NCBI GenBank assembly: GCA_040954595.2
Contig: CM082596.2
Location: 3,348,001 to 3,412,000 of the forward strand
Length of the DNA: 64,000 bases
Source: Balanoglossus misakiensis
Lineage: Eukaryota > Hemichordata
Direction: 5' to 3'
The notes under the pieces were generated by a model. That model ran no database searches. It was not told the origin of the DNA and was given only the letters and a program-made list of their open reading frames with translations. Of the stretch, positions 25,201 to 36,105 are shown one piece after another (the first letter of the stretch is position 1; each line of letters opens with the position of its first letter). The position numbers and the translations under genes were made by a program.

Positions 25201-28200
25201 CATGAAAACGCATACCAAAGAGCGCCCCCACAAGTGCAAGATCTGCCTGAAGGGATTTACGCAAAGGGGAAGCTTGCACGCGCACATGCGACTTCATACG
25301 GGCGAAAAACCTTTTGAATGTAACGAGTGTGGGAAGAAATTTGCTCAGGCCAATGGTCTCAGGACGCATGTGATGTCACATACAGGGGCCAAACCTTACA
25401 AGTGTACAGTATGTGACAAAGCCTTTAATTCTGCCTTCAGACTGAAGTGCCACAAGGCCGTGCATGAGGACAAGTTGCCGTACCCCTGACTGTGTCGTGG
25501 CAAAGGTGAATAGCAATGAGGGCGTTCAGCAAATGACTGGAGAGGCAGAACAAGAAAGGGAAGTTTTCCGAGTGGAATCAGCCGCAGAAGCCACTGCAGG
25601 TAGTGATTTGATAGACCTGTGCCTGTGGGAGGAGTCACACGAGCTAATACCGACCGTCATGGAAATCATGTCGCCAGGCGTCAGTGGAGAAGGCAGGCCT
25701 CAGCAGGAGAAAGTGGCAAAGAAGTCTGCAGAAGAGGACGATGATAACGACGGCTCCTCTGTCAGCAATGAGGAGCGGCTTTCGAGGAAGTTGATGTCAA
25801 GGAGCAGCAAAGGGAGACGGAAGGCCAGGAAACCTAGAAGGTACGCTGTTGAAAGCGATGGGGAAACTCTCGCCGAGCCCAGGAGAAAATGTGCCGGCCG
25901 AGGCAGGCCACAGAAATACCCTGACTGCGTTGTGGCAGTTAACATGGAACGAGATACGCCGGCAGCTAGTCAGGGTGAAAGTCAAGGCCAACAAAGTGAA
26001 GTCAAACCTAGAAAGCGTGGTCGCAACAGGCATTCTGGCGTGAAGCCTCACTCCTGTGATGTCTGTGACAAAAAATTCCGGCATTACAACAGTCTACGGG
26101 TGCACAGGCTAACTCACACGGGAAACTGTCGCCGAGCCCAGGAGAAAATGTGCCGGCAGAGGCAGGCCACAGAAATACCCTGACTGCGTTGTGGCAGTTA
26201 ACATGGAACAAGATACGCCGTCAGCTAGTCAGGGTGAAAGTCAAGACCAACAAAGTGAAGTCAAACCTAGAAAGCGTGGCCGCCCACGAAAGCATGTTCT
26301 CTCCACACAAGATGAAATTGACGATGAGAAGACTGTGCGCAGTGACAACACAATCATAAGGAATCTGTATGTCTGTAAGGACTGTAACCTGTCTTTTTCT
26401 TCGGTGGCCAATCTGCAGACACACTTCAACATGCATTCTGGCGTGAAGCCTCACTCCTGTGATGTGTGCGACAAAAAATTCCGGCATTACAACAGTCTAC
26501 GGGTGCACAGGCTAACTCACACGGGCGAAAAAGCCTTTGCATGTGACATATGCGACAAAACCTTCGCTAAAATTCTCAAATCCCCCCCCCCCCCCATTTT
26601 CTTTCACACAGCAAAACACATCACCTATCTATCTTGTAAAAAAGAAAAACAGCGCTCCCATGAAAAGAATTTGAAACTGATGTTTCCCCTTATCAGTGGG
26701 TATTAAAACTGAACATGTATATGTATTTTGGCGTTGGTATGTACCACGTCCTTGTCCACCTCTTCTGATGAAAGGCATGCCTCTGTATCTGGGACCTCTA
26801 CTATAGGGTGACCCACGGTAAGTACTAATCCTAGTTCCAGCCTTGTTTATTTCCTGAATGTCTTTCAATCGCTTGGTGACATCTTCACCAAATAAATCAT
26901 CAGTAAACGGCACAGACGATGAGCATAAATGGCCATAATCGTGCTTCACATCATTCCTCATAACATCCCGTCTGCGCATATTGAACAAATGATTTGTATG
27001 TCCTAGCAGAGCTAAGGCATCCGTACCAAGATCCAACATTTTGTGACTTTCCTCAGTTTTGGTCTTCTTTGCCAACAAGTCCACCAACTGTACAACAATT
27101 GCAGACCCTTTAACTAGGGCTGCCTGGACGGGCTTGAAATTTTGCTGCTCGGGCTTTTCCCGCTCACTAGTGGCTGTGACGTCATCGTTTTTAGGTTTCA
27201 CAAACTTCATCACCTCGGAAATTTGGTGGGAAATCTCTCTTACTTGAGATGTCACAGAGTCCAACTGCTGTTGCACTTTCGGGTCAGTCCCGGAACGCTT
27301 ACTTGTAATTTTCTTGCGTGTCATTACGTTGTAAGCTGGCTGTTTGGGGCGGCTGTGCCGTCGGGCAACTGTATCCATTTCTGCTCGTTCTGCTACAGTT
27401 CCCGCCTCGAGTTCTGCGAAGGTATCTTCAACTTCTGATGTGGGTTGAGCCGATTCGGCCATTTCGACGAAAATTAAAACCAAGGAGAACTGAAGTGCTG
27501 TGGATACCGGTACCGAATCAGCAATATCAAAGTCCGAAAGCTTTTAAATATCTCAGTATCAAAACCGGACAGGAGCTCGCTCCGAGAGAGGCACTGCTGA
27601 CCCAAGAAAGAGTGCAAAGACTGAGCATGCGCCGAATATTGAAGGAGGGGCTCCCTAGCTAAGTCAAGGTGTAATTAACCCTAATGACACACATTATTAA
27701 TTAACAAATGGCTGCCGTACCACCATCCGGTGCAGGTGTCTTGGGTTTCTGCACTTTCCCTTTCACTCTACCAGCAGCGGCTGCCAGACTTTTATCTATC
27801 ACACTGACTACTACTAGTGGTAGCGATATCCGCCCCAGTCTTATCCTCCTTTGCTGCCATCAGAAGTCTTAGTAACAAAACGACCACGTCGTTCGTTCTA
27901 GTTCGTATGACCTTCCGACACGTAGTCGTATTCAAAGTAACCACGTTACTTCCGATAGTCAAAAACCGAGCTACGCTCCGGTTTATAGAATATATTTTAC
28001 AATCTGAAGCAACTCCGTTACTTCTATGATAAAACGAGCCACGCTACGTTTACAATGAACTAACATACGACGTGCTGAGAGTAAGACCACAATGAACGCA
28101 TACACAATACGTAACGTCTTACCTCGATCATGGACGTAAAAAGGATTACTCAAACATACACTTAAATATAAACATAGAATGAAAACATTGGGCATTTTTC

Positions 28201-28286
28201 TGAAAATCTGTCCAGTATGGGCATACTAACTTTAACTGATTTTTTTCTTTCAGGCTCAGCGATACGGACACAGTCCTGTTGATTAG
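16236..28286 (+). CDS. Adhesion-type GPCR: C-type lectin, Sushi, EGF-Ca, HRM-like, GAIN/GPS, 7TM (1027 aa, 24 coding exons)
   Basis: Exons: 16236-16302, 16516-16727, 17192-17366, 17479-17799, 17937-18110, 18343-18453, 18730-18830, 18958-19152, 19407-19475, 19586-19706, 20147-20293, 20532-20758, 20925-20974, 21209-21335, 21656-21753, 21870-21981, 22206-22330, 22429-22521, 22893-22959, 23110-23198, 23381-23507, 23662-23703, 24037-24237, 28254-28286. All phases agree; the sum is 1028 codons. Domains: signal peptide 1-20; C-type lectin 24-149 (CPDGW, EYNDVWTW); Thr/Ser-rich linker; Sushi about 191-257; EGF-Ca 259-297 (DINECD); HRM-like 317-370; GAIN 388-690 with a basic KRRRKR run at 530-535; GPS cysteines 647, 664, 680, 682 but KVG where HL(S/T) is expected; seven helices 709-955 with the CWL motif after helix 4; charged tail. 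A plasma-membrane receptor, ligand unknown. Exon 12 uses a GC donor. The last exon codes for ten residues and lies behind a 4-kb intron with inserted DNA; otherwise exon 23 would read through to a stop near 24285. Confidence 0.88.
24412..24502. repeat. 91-bp direct repeat, left copy (boundary of intron insert)
   Basis: About 89 of 91 bases are identical to 28139-28229, offset 3727 bp. The right copy runs directly into the acceptor of the receptor's last exon, so it appears to be the original intron sequence and this the duplicate. Confidence 0.9.
24503..24693. repeat. 86-88 bp tandem repeat, about 2.2 units (inside intron insert)
   Basis: TGACAAATTCTTGAC recurs at 24503, 24591 and 24679, a period of 88. 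The same repeat forms a larger block downstream of the receptor at 28454-28745. Together with the adjoining 91-bp repeat, this looks like a copy of the gene's 3' end with the last exon deleted. Confidence 0.85.
24694..25488 (+). pseudogene. Zinc-finger gene fragment A (copy of the large exon, truncated both ends)
   Basis: Collinear without indels with 13317-14108 of the zinc-finger gene, at a constant offset of 11380. It is about 97% identical by my hand count. It keeps an open frame covering the AT-hook motif, fingers 1-6 and the first residues of finger 7. It has no start exon, no end of the finger array and no splice context, so it is a gene fragment rather than a gene. It starts abruptly after the 88-bp repeats at a short shared ACGGA and ends at TACCCCTGA, where it switches to fragment B. 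Confidence 0.88.
25489..26120 (+). pseudogene. Zinc-finger gene fragment B (internally deleted)
   Basis: It matches the parental exon from about 12926 to 13512, then jumps to about 13658 (CGC|AACAGGCATTCTGG). This deletes the end of the basic region and most of finger 1. It continues through finger 2 to CACACGGG. It is more diverged from the parent than fragment A in the acidic region. It stays open in the parental frame, though the join to fragment C shifts the frame. Confidence 0.85.
26121..26567 (+). pseudogene. Zinc-finger gene fragment C
   Basis: Restarts at the parental position near 13345 (GGAAACTGTCGCCGAG) and runs to the start of finger 3, ending at CCTTCGC. It then meets non-homologous sequence and a 14-base C run (26582-26595). 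It shares the variant CTGTCGCC with fragment A but not with the parent or fragment B, so A and C are probably derived from a common copy. Confidence 0.85.
26629..27483 (-). mobile_element. Gag-like ORF fragment of a tyrosine-recombinase (DIRS/Ngaro-like) retrotransposon
   Basis: A 284-residue open frame on the strand opposite to the receptor. It has an acidic N-terminus (MAESAQPTSEVEDTF), a Gln/Val-rich possible coiled coil, then a block with ALLGHTNHLFNMRRR, DYGHLC, VPFTDDLFGEDV and KDIQEINKAG, and an RG-rich end (RGGQGRGTYQR). From memory this block resembles the gag-like proteins accompanying DIRS-type elements in invertebrate genomes. No reverse transcriptase or recombinase follows: the element is cut off near the C run at 26582. 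Family assignment is by recall of motif pattern, not by search. Confidence 0.5.
27484..28138 (-). mobile_element. Probable 5' non-coding/terminal part of the same retroelement fragment
   Basis: Non-coding sequence upstream of the gag-like frame, reaching to the 91-bp boundary repeat. It contains a cluster of six short stem-loops (27879-28051). Assignment to the element rests on adjacency and unlikeness to the flanking intron. Confidence 0.4.
27879..28051. repeat. Cluster of six short stem-loops
   Basis: Successive short inverted repeats with 3-6 nt loops: 27879-27893 (AACGAC/GTCGTT), 27916-27928 (CGAC/GTCG), 27935-27951 (AAGTAAC/GTTACTT), 27963-27984 (AAACCGAG with bulge), 28006-28024 (GAAGCAAC, one mismatch), 28032-28051 (AAACGAG with bulge). 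Several share a CCACG or CTACG core at the loop. The function is unknown. It may be part of a transposon terminal region. Confidence 0.65.
28139..28229. repeat. 91-bp direct repeat, right copy (native intron end)
   Basis: The partner of 24412-24502. It is followed by a polypyrimidine tract and CAG acceptor of the receptor's last exon, which argues that this copy is the native one. Confidence 0.9.
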
Positions 28287-28453
28287 AGAAAAGACTCAAG
28301 TACTTCATAATGCTTGAAATGTACAATGTGTATAATACGGTTGTTTTTATTATGTTTTTACAACAAAACGTGACATCACTCATCACTTATTGTGAGGGCA
28401 TTATTCTCATCACCACAATTAAAAGTGAACAACCAGCTGCTTATTTTAGAAAA
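28287..28453 (+). other. Receptor 3' UTR
   Basis: Starts after the TAG at 28284-28286. An ATTAAA variant polyadenylation hexamer at 28418-28423 is a candidate 3' end signal. No other feature is seen. Confidence 0.45.
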
Positions 28454-28745
28454 TGACCAATTCAATGACTTTGTGAATTTTTGCCACCTTCAATATTTGC
28501 ATGTTATATTCATGGATTTAAGCTCATTCATGCCCCAAAAATGACCACTTCTTGACTTTGTGAATTTTGGTCACCTTCAGCATTTTCATGTTATATTCGT
28601 GGATTTAAGCTCATTCATGCCCAAAAATGACAAATTCTTGACTTTGTGAATTTTGATCACCTTCAGCATTTGCATGTTATATTCGTGGATTTAAGCTCAT
28701 ACATGCCCAAAAATGACAAATTCTTGACTTTACAAATTTTGGTCA
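28454..28745. repeat. 86-88 bp tandem repeat, about 3.4 units (3' of receptor)
   Basis: TGACC/TGACAAATT recurs at 28454, 28542, 28628 and 28714, giving periods 88, 86 and 86. Each unit contains CTTCAGCATTTGCATG, GGATTTAAGCTCATTCATG and TTTGTGAATTTTGG or close variants. It has the same period as, and some landmarks in common with, the reverse complement of the large satellite. Confidence 0.88.
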
Positions 28746-29045
28746 ACATCACCAATGGAGCAATTTCAAGAGTGGTTGAATATTATGGGGTGTTGGGGGC
28801 GTGTAAACATAATTATCGACTAATTACTAAGGCTACCAGTCCACATTGCGATTGAAGATTTTTTGTATTGTATCAACAAATCATCGGTTTTCAAATACAT
28901 TGATTTCAATTAAAAAATATCATACTACGTGTTGATAGCTTTTGATCTTCATTTTGAGAATGAGTGTCTGTGTCTGTCCCTGTTTGTGTGTGTGTGTTAA
29001 TAATAAGAAGTTTGTAAACCATAGACAGTCTACAGATATAAATCG
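28746..29045. other. Unique spacer before the satellite array
   Basis: AT-rich sequence with a short TG-rich stretch near 28963-28997. I see no gene. The satellite begins abruptly after it. Confidence 0.6.
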
Positions 29046-29488
29046 TTTCTGGACGATTTTCATGAGCTATAACCCATGGTTTTTATCCAAAAATCACCAA
29101 ATTTTGAAAATTCTCGAATTCGAAAAATTGAGTTTTCTGGACGATTTTCATGGGCTATAACGCATGGTTTTCATCAAAAAACCACCAAATTTTGAAAATT
29201 CGCGAAGTCGAAAAATTGAGGTTTCTGGACGATTTTCATGAGCTATAACCCATGGTTTTTATCAAAAAATCACAAAATTTTGAAAATTCGCGAAGTCGAA
29301 AAATTGAGGTTTCTGGACGATTTTCATGAGCTATAACCCATGGTTTTTATCCAAAAACCACCAAATTTTGAAAATTCGCGAAGTCGAAAAATTGAGGTTT
29401 CTGGACGATTTTCATGGGCTATAACCCATGGTTTTTATCCAAAAATCACCAAATTTTGAAAATTCTCGAATTCGAAAAATTGAGTTTT

Positions 29489-31950
29489 CTGGACGATTTT
29501 CATGGGCTATAACGCATGGTTTTCATCAAAAAACCACCAAATTTTGAAAATTCGCGAAGTCGAAAAATTGAGGTTTCTGGACGATTTTCATGAGCTATAA
29601 CCCATGGTTTTTATCAAAAAGTCACCAAATTTTGAAAATTCGCGAAGTCGAAAAATTGAGGTTTCTGGACGATTTTCATGAGCTATAACCCATGGTTTTT
29701 ATCCAAAAACCACCAAATTTTGAAAATTCGCGAAGTCGAAAAATTGAGGTTTCTGGACGATTTTCATGGGCTATAACCCATGGTTTTTATCAAAAAATCA
29801 CCAAATTTTGAAAATTCGCGAAGTCGAAAAATTGAGGTTTCTGGACGATTTTCATGGGCTATAACCCATGATTTTTATCAAAAAATCACCAAATTTTGAA
29901 AATTCGCGAAGTCGAAAAATTGAGGTTTCTGGACGATTTTCATGAGCTATAACCCATGGTTTTTATCCAAAAACCACCAAATTTTGAAAATTCGCGAAGT
30001 CGAAAAATTGAGGTTTCTGGACGATTTTCATGGGCTATAACCCATGGTTTTTATCAAAAAATCACCAAATTTTGAAAATTCGCGAAGTCGAAAAATTGAG
30101 GTTTCTGGACGATTTTCATGAGCTATAACCCATGATTTTTATCAAAAAATCACCAAATTTTGAAAATTCGCGAAGTCGAAAAATTGAGGTTTCTGGACGA
30201 TTTTCATGAGCTATAACCCATGATTTTTATCAAAAAATCACCAAATTTTGAAAATTCTCGAAGTCGAAAAATTGAGGATTCTGGACGATTTTCATGAGCT
30301 ATAACCCATGATTTTTATCAAAAAATCACCAAATTTTGAAAATTCGCGAAGTCGAAAAATTGAGGTTTAAGGACGATTTTCATGAGCTATAACCCATGAT
30401 TTTTATCAAAAAATCACCAAATTTTGAAAATTCGCGAAGTCGAAAAATTGAGGTTTCTGGACGATTTTCATGGGCTATAACCCATGGTTTTTATCAAAAA
30501 ATCACCAAATTTTGAAATTTCGCGAAGTCGAAAAATTGAGGTTTCTGGACGATTTTCATGGGCTATAACCCATGGTTTTTATCCAAAAATCACCAAATTT
30601 TGAAAATTCGCGAAGTCGAAAAATTGAGGTTTCTGGACGATTTTCATGGGCTATAACCCATGGTTTTTATCAAAAAATCACCAAATTTTGAAAATTCTCG
30701 AATTCGAAAAATTGAGTTTTCTGGACGATTTTCATGAGCTATAACGCATGGTTTTCATCAAAAAACCACCAAATTTTGAAAATTCGCGAAGTCGAAAAAT
30801 TGAGGTTTCTGGACGATTTTCATGAGCTATAACCCATGGTTTTTATCAAAAAATCACCAAATTTTGAAAATTCGCGAAGTCGAAAAATTGAGGTTTCTGG
30901 ACGATTTTCATGAGCTATAACCCATGGTTTTTATCCAAAAACCACCAAATTTTGAAAATTCGCGAAGTCGAAAAATTGAGGTTTCTGGACGATTTTCATG
31001 GGCTATAACCCATGGTTTTTATCAAAAAATCACCAAATTTTGAAAATTCGCGAAGTCGAAAAATTTAGGTTTCTGGACGATTTTCATGGGCTATAACCCA
31101 TGATTTTTATCAAAAAATCACCAAATTTTGAAAATTCGCGAAGTCGAAAAATTGAGGTTTCTGGACGATTTTCATGAGCTATAACCCATGGTTTTTATCC
31201 AAAAACCACCAAATTTTGAAAATTCGCGAAGTCGAAAAATTGAGGTTTCTGGACGATTTTCATGGGCTATAACCCATGGTTTTTATCAAAAAATCACCAA
31301 ATTTTGAAAATTCGCGAAGTCGAAAAATTGAGGTTTCTGGACGATTTTCATGAGCTATAACCCATGATTTTTATCAAAAAATCACCCAATTTTGAAAATT
31401 CGCGAAGTCGAAAAATTGAGGATTCTGGACGATTTTCATGAGCTATAACCCATGATTTTTATCAAAAAATCACCAAATTTTGAAAATTCGCGAAGTCGAA
31501 AAATTGAGGTTTAAGGACGATTTTCATGAGCTATAACCCATGGTTTTTATCAAAAAATCACCAAATTTTGAAAATTCGCGAAGTCGAAAAATTGAGGTTT
31601 CTGGACGATTTTCATGAGCTATAACCCATGATTTTTATCAAAAAATCACCAAATTTTGAAAATTCGCGAAGTCGAAAAATTGAGGATTCTGGACGATTTT
31701 CATGAGCTATAACCCATGATTTTTATCAAAAAATCACCAAATTTTGAAAATTCGCGAAGTCGAAGAATTGAGGTTTAAGGACGATTTTCATGAGCTATAA
31801 CCCATGATTTTTATCAAAAAATCACCAAATTTTAAAAATTCGCGAAGTCGAAAAATTGAGGTTTCTGGACGATTTTCATGGGCTATAACCCATGGTTTTT
31901 ATCAAAAAATCACCAAATTTTGAAAATTCTCGAATTCGAAAAATTGAGTT
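29489..31950. repeat. Higher-order repeat at the left edge (13-14 units)
   Basis: Ordered variant units from 29489 recur at 30721 (offset 1232, 14 units), including the rare AACGCATGGTTTTCATC unit and the ATCCAAAAACCACC units. From about 30281 the offset becomes 1144 (13 units), shown by GAGGATTCTGG and GAGGTTTAAGG. Confidence 0.75.
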
Positions 31951-34900
31951 TTCTGGACGATTTTCATGGGCTATAACCCATGGTTTTTATCAAAAAATCA
32001 CCAGATTTTGAAAATTCGCGAAGTCGAAAAATTGAGGTTTCTGGACGATTTTCATGGGCTATAACCCATGGTTTTCATCATAAAATCACCAAATTTTGAA
32101 AATTCGCGAAGTCGAAAAATTGAGGTTTCTGGACGATTTTCATGAGCTATAACCCATGATTTTTATCAAAAAATCACCAAATTTTGAAAATTCGCGAAGT
32201 CGAAAAATTGAGGTTTCTGGACGATTTTCATGAGCTATAACCCATGATTTTTATCAAAAAATCACCAAATTTTAAAAATTCGCGAAGTCGAAAAATTGAG
32301 GTTTCTGGACGATTTTCATGAGCTATAACCCATGATTTTTATCAAAAAATCAGCAAATTTTAAAAATTCGCGAAGTCGAAAAATTGAGGTTTCTGGACGA
32401 TTTTCATGAGCTATAACCCATGATTTTTATCAAAAAATCACCAAATTTTAAAAATTCGCGAAGTCGAAAAATTGAGGTTTCTGGACGATTTTCATGGGCT
32501 ATAACCCATGGTTTTTATCAAAAAATCACCAAATTTTGAAAATTCGCGAAGTCGAAAAATTGAGGTTTCTGGACGATTTTCATGGGCTATAACCCATGGT
32601 TTTTATCAAAAAATCACCAAATTTTAAAACTTCGCGAAGTCGAAAAATTGAGGTTTCTGGACGATTTTCATGGGCTATAACCCATGGTTTTTATCAAAAA
32701 ATCACCAAATTTTAAAAATTCGCGAAGTCGAAAAATTGAGGTTTCTGGACGATTTTCATGAGCTATAACCCATGGTTTTTATCAAAAAATCACCAAATGT
32801 TGAAAATTCGCGAAGTCGAAAAATTGAGGTTTCTGGACGATTTTCATGAGCTATAACCCATGATTTTTATCAAAAAATCACCAAATTTTGAAAATTCGCG
32901 AAGTCGAAAAATTGAGGTTTCTGGACGATTTTCATGAGCTATAACCCATGATTTTTATCAAAAAATCACCAAATATTAAAAATTCGCGAAGTCGAAAAAT
33001 TGAGGTTTCTGGACGATTTTCATGAGCTATAGCCCATGGTTTTTATCAAAAAATCACCAAATGTTGAAAATTCGCGAAGTCGAAAAATTGAGGTTTCTGG
33101 ACGATTTTCATGAGCTATAACCCATGATTTTTATCAAAAAATCACCAAATTTTGAAAATTCGCGAAGTCGAAAAATTGTGGTTTCTGGACGATTTTCATG
33201 AGCTATAACCCATGATTTTTATCAAAAAATCACCAAATATTAAAAATTCGCGAAGTCGAAAAATTGAGGTTTCTGGACGATTTTCATGAGCTATAACCCA
33301 TGATTTTTATCAAAAAATCACCAAATTTTGAAAATTCCGAAGTCGAAAAATTGAGGTTTCTGGACGATTTTCATGAGCTATAACCCATGATTTTTATCAA
33401 AAAATCACCAAATTTTAAAAATTCGCGAAGTCGAAAAATTGAGGTTTCTGGACGATTTTCATGAGCTATAACCCATGATTTTTATCAAAAAATCACCAAA
33501 TTTAAAAAATTCGCGCGAAGTCGAAAAATTGAGGTTTCTGGACGATTTTCATGGGCTATAACCCATGGTTTTTATCAAAAAATCACCAAATTTTGAAAAT
33601 TCGCGAAGTAGAAAAATTGAGGTTTCTGGACGATTTTCATGAGCTATAACCCATGATTTTTATCAAAAAATCACCAAATTTTGAAAATTCGCGAAGTCGA
33701 AAAATTGAGGTTTCTGGACGATTTTCATGAGCTATAACCCATGATTTTTATCAAAAAATCACCAAATTTTAAAAATTCGCGAAGTCGAAAAATTGAGGTT
33801 TCTGGACGATTTTCATGAGCTATAACCCATGGTTTTTATCAAAAAATCACGAAATGTTGAAAATTCGCGAAGTCGAAAAATTGAGGTTTCTGGACGATTT
33901 TCATGAGCTATAACCCATGATTTTTATCAAAAAATCACCAAATTTTGAAAATTCCGAAGTCGAAAAATTGAGGTTTCTGGACGATTTTCATGAGCTATAA
34001 CCCATGATTTTTATCAAAAAATCACCAAATTTTGAAAATTCGCGAAGTCGAAAAATTGAGGTTTCTGGACGATTTTCATGAGCTATAACCCATGATTTTT
34101 ATCAAAAAATCACCAAATATTAAAAATTCGCGAAGTCGAAAAATTGAGGTTTCTGGACGATTTTCATGAGCTATAACCCATGATTTTTATCAAAAAATCA
34201 CCAAATTTTGAAAATTCCGAAGTCGAAAAATTGAGGTTTCTGGACGATTTTCATGAGCTATAACCCATGATTTTTATCAAAAAATCACCAAATTTTAAAA
34301 ATTCGCGAAGTCGAAAAATTGAGGTTTCTGGACGATTTTCATGGGCTATAACCCATGGTTTTTATCAAAAAATCACCAAATTTTAAAAATTCGCAAAGTC
34401 AAAAAATTGAGGTTTCTGGACGATTTTCATGGGCTATAACGCATGGTTTTCATCAAAAAACCACCAAATTTTGAAAATTCGCGAAGTCGAAAAATTGAGG
34501 TTTCTGGACGATTTTCATGAGCTATAACCCATGGTTTTTATCAAAAAATCACCAAATTTTGAAAATTCGCGAAGTCGAAAAATTGAGGTTTCTGGACGAT
34601 TTTCATGAGCTATAACCCATGGTTTTTATCCAAAAACCACCAAATTTTTGAAAATTCGCGAAATCGAAAAATTGAGGTTTCTGGACGATTTTCATGGGCT
34701 ATAACCCATGGTTTTTATCAAAAAATCACCAAATTTTGAAAATTCGCGAAGTCGAAAAATTGAGGTTTCTGGACGATTTTCATGAGCTATAACCCATGAT
34801 TTTTATCAAAAAATCACCAAATTTTGAAAATTCGCGAAGTCGAAAAATTGAGGTTTCTGGACGATTTTCATGAGCTATAACCCATGATTTTTATCAAAAA

Positions 34901-36105
34901 ATCACCAAATTTTGAAAATTCGCGAAGTCGAAAAATTGAGGTTTAAGGACGATTTTCATGAGCTATAACCCATGATTTTTATCAAAAAATCACCAAATTT
35001 TAAAAATTCGCGAAGTCGAAAAATTGAGGTTTCTGGACGATTTTCATGGGCTATAACCCATGGTTTTTATCAAAAAATCACCAAATTTTGAAAATTCGCG
35101 AAGTAGAAAAATTGAGGTTTCTGGACGATTTTCATGAGCTATAACCCATGATTTTTATCAAAAAATCACCAAATTTTGAAAATTCGCGAAGTCGAAAAAT
35201 TGAGGTTTCTGGACGATTTTCATGAGCTATAACCCATGATTTTTATCAAAAAATCACCAAATTTTAAAAATTCGCGAAGTCGAAAAATTGAGGTTTCTGG
35301 ACGATTTTCATGGGCTATAACCCATGGTTTTCATCAAAAAATCACCAAATTTTGAAAATTCGCGAAGTCGAAAAATTGAGGTTTCTGGACGATTTTCATG
35401 AGCTATAACCCATGATTTTTATCAAAAAATCACCAAATTTTGAAAATTCGCGAAGTAGAAAAATTGAGGTTTCTGGACGATTTTCATGAGCTATAACCCA
35501 TGATTTTTATCAAAAAATCACCAAATTTTGAAAATTCGCGAAGTCGAAAAATTGAGGTTTCTGGACGATTTTCATGAGCTATAACCCATGATTTTTATCA
35601 AAAAATCACCAAATTTTAAAAATTCGCGAAGTCGAAAAATTGAGGTTTCTGGACGATTTTCATGGGCTATAACCCATGGTTTTCATCAAAAAATCACCAA
35701 ATTTTGAAAATTCGCGAAGTCGAAAAATTGAGGTTTCTGGACGATTTTCATGAGCTATAACCCATGATTTTTATCAAAAAATCACCAAATTTTGAAAATT
35801 CGCGAAGTCGAAAAATTGAGGTTTCTGGACGATTTTCATGAGCTATAACCCATGATTTTTATCAAAAAATCACCAAATTTTGAAAATTCGCGAAGTCGAA
35901 AAATTGAGGTTTCTGGACGATTTTCATGAGCTATAACCCATGATTTTTATCAAAAAATCACCAAATTTTAAAAATTCGCGAAGTCGAAAAATTGAGGTTT
36001 CTGGACGATTTTCATGGGCTATAACCCATGGTTTTTATCAAAAAATCACCAAATTTTAAAAATTAGCGAAGTCGAAAAATTCAGGTTTCTGGACGATTTT
36101 CATGG

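Noticed and set aside
25106-25369. Minus-strand frames in the zinc-finger fragments
   Set aside because: Same antisense effect as in the parental gene.
24689-26706. Second and third functional zinc-finger genes
   Set aside because: The frames lack the N-terminal exons, most fingers and splice signals, and join at breakpoints in mid-finger. They are fragments inside another gene's intron.
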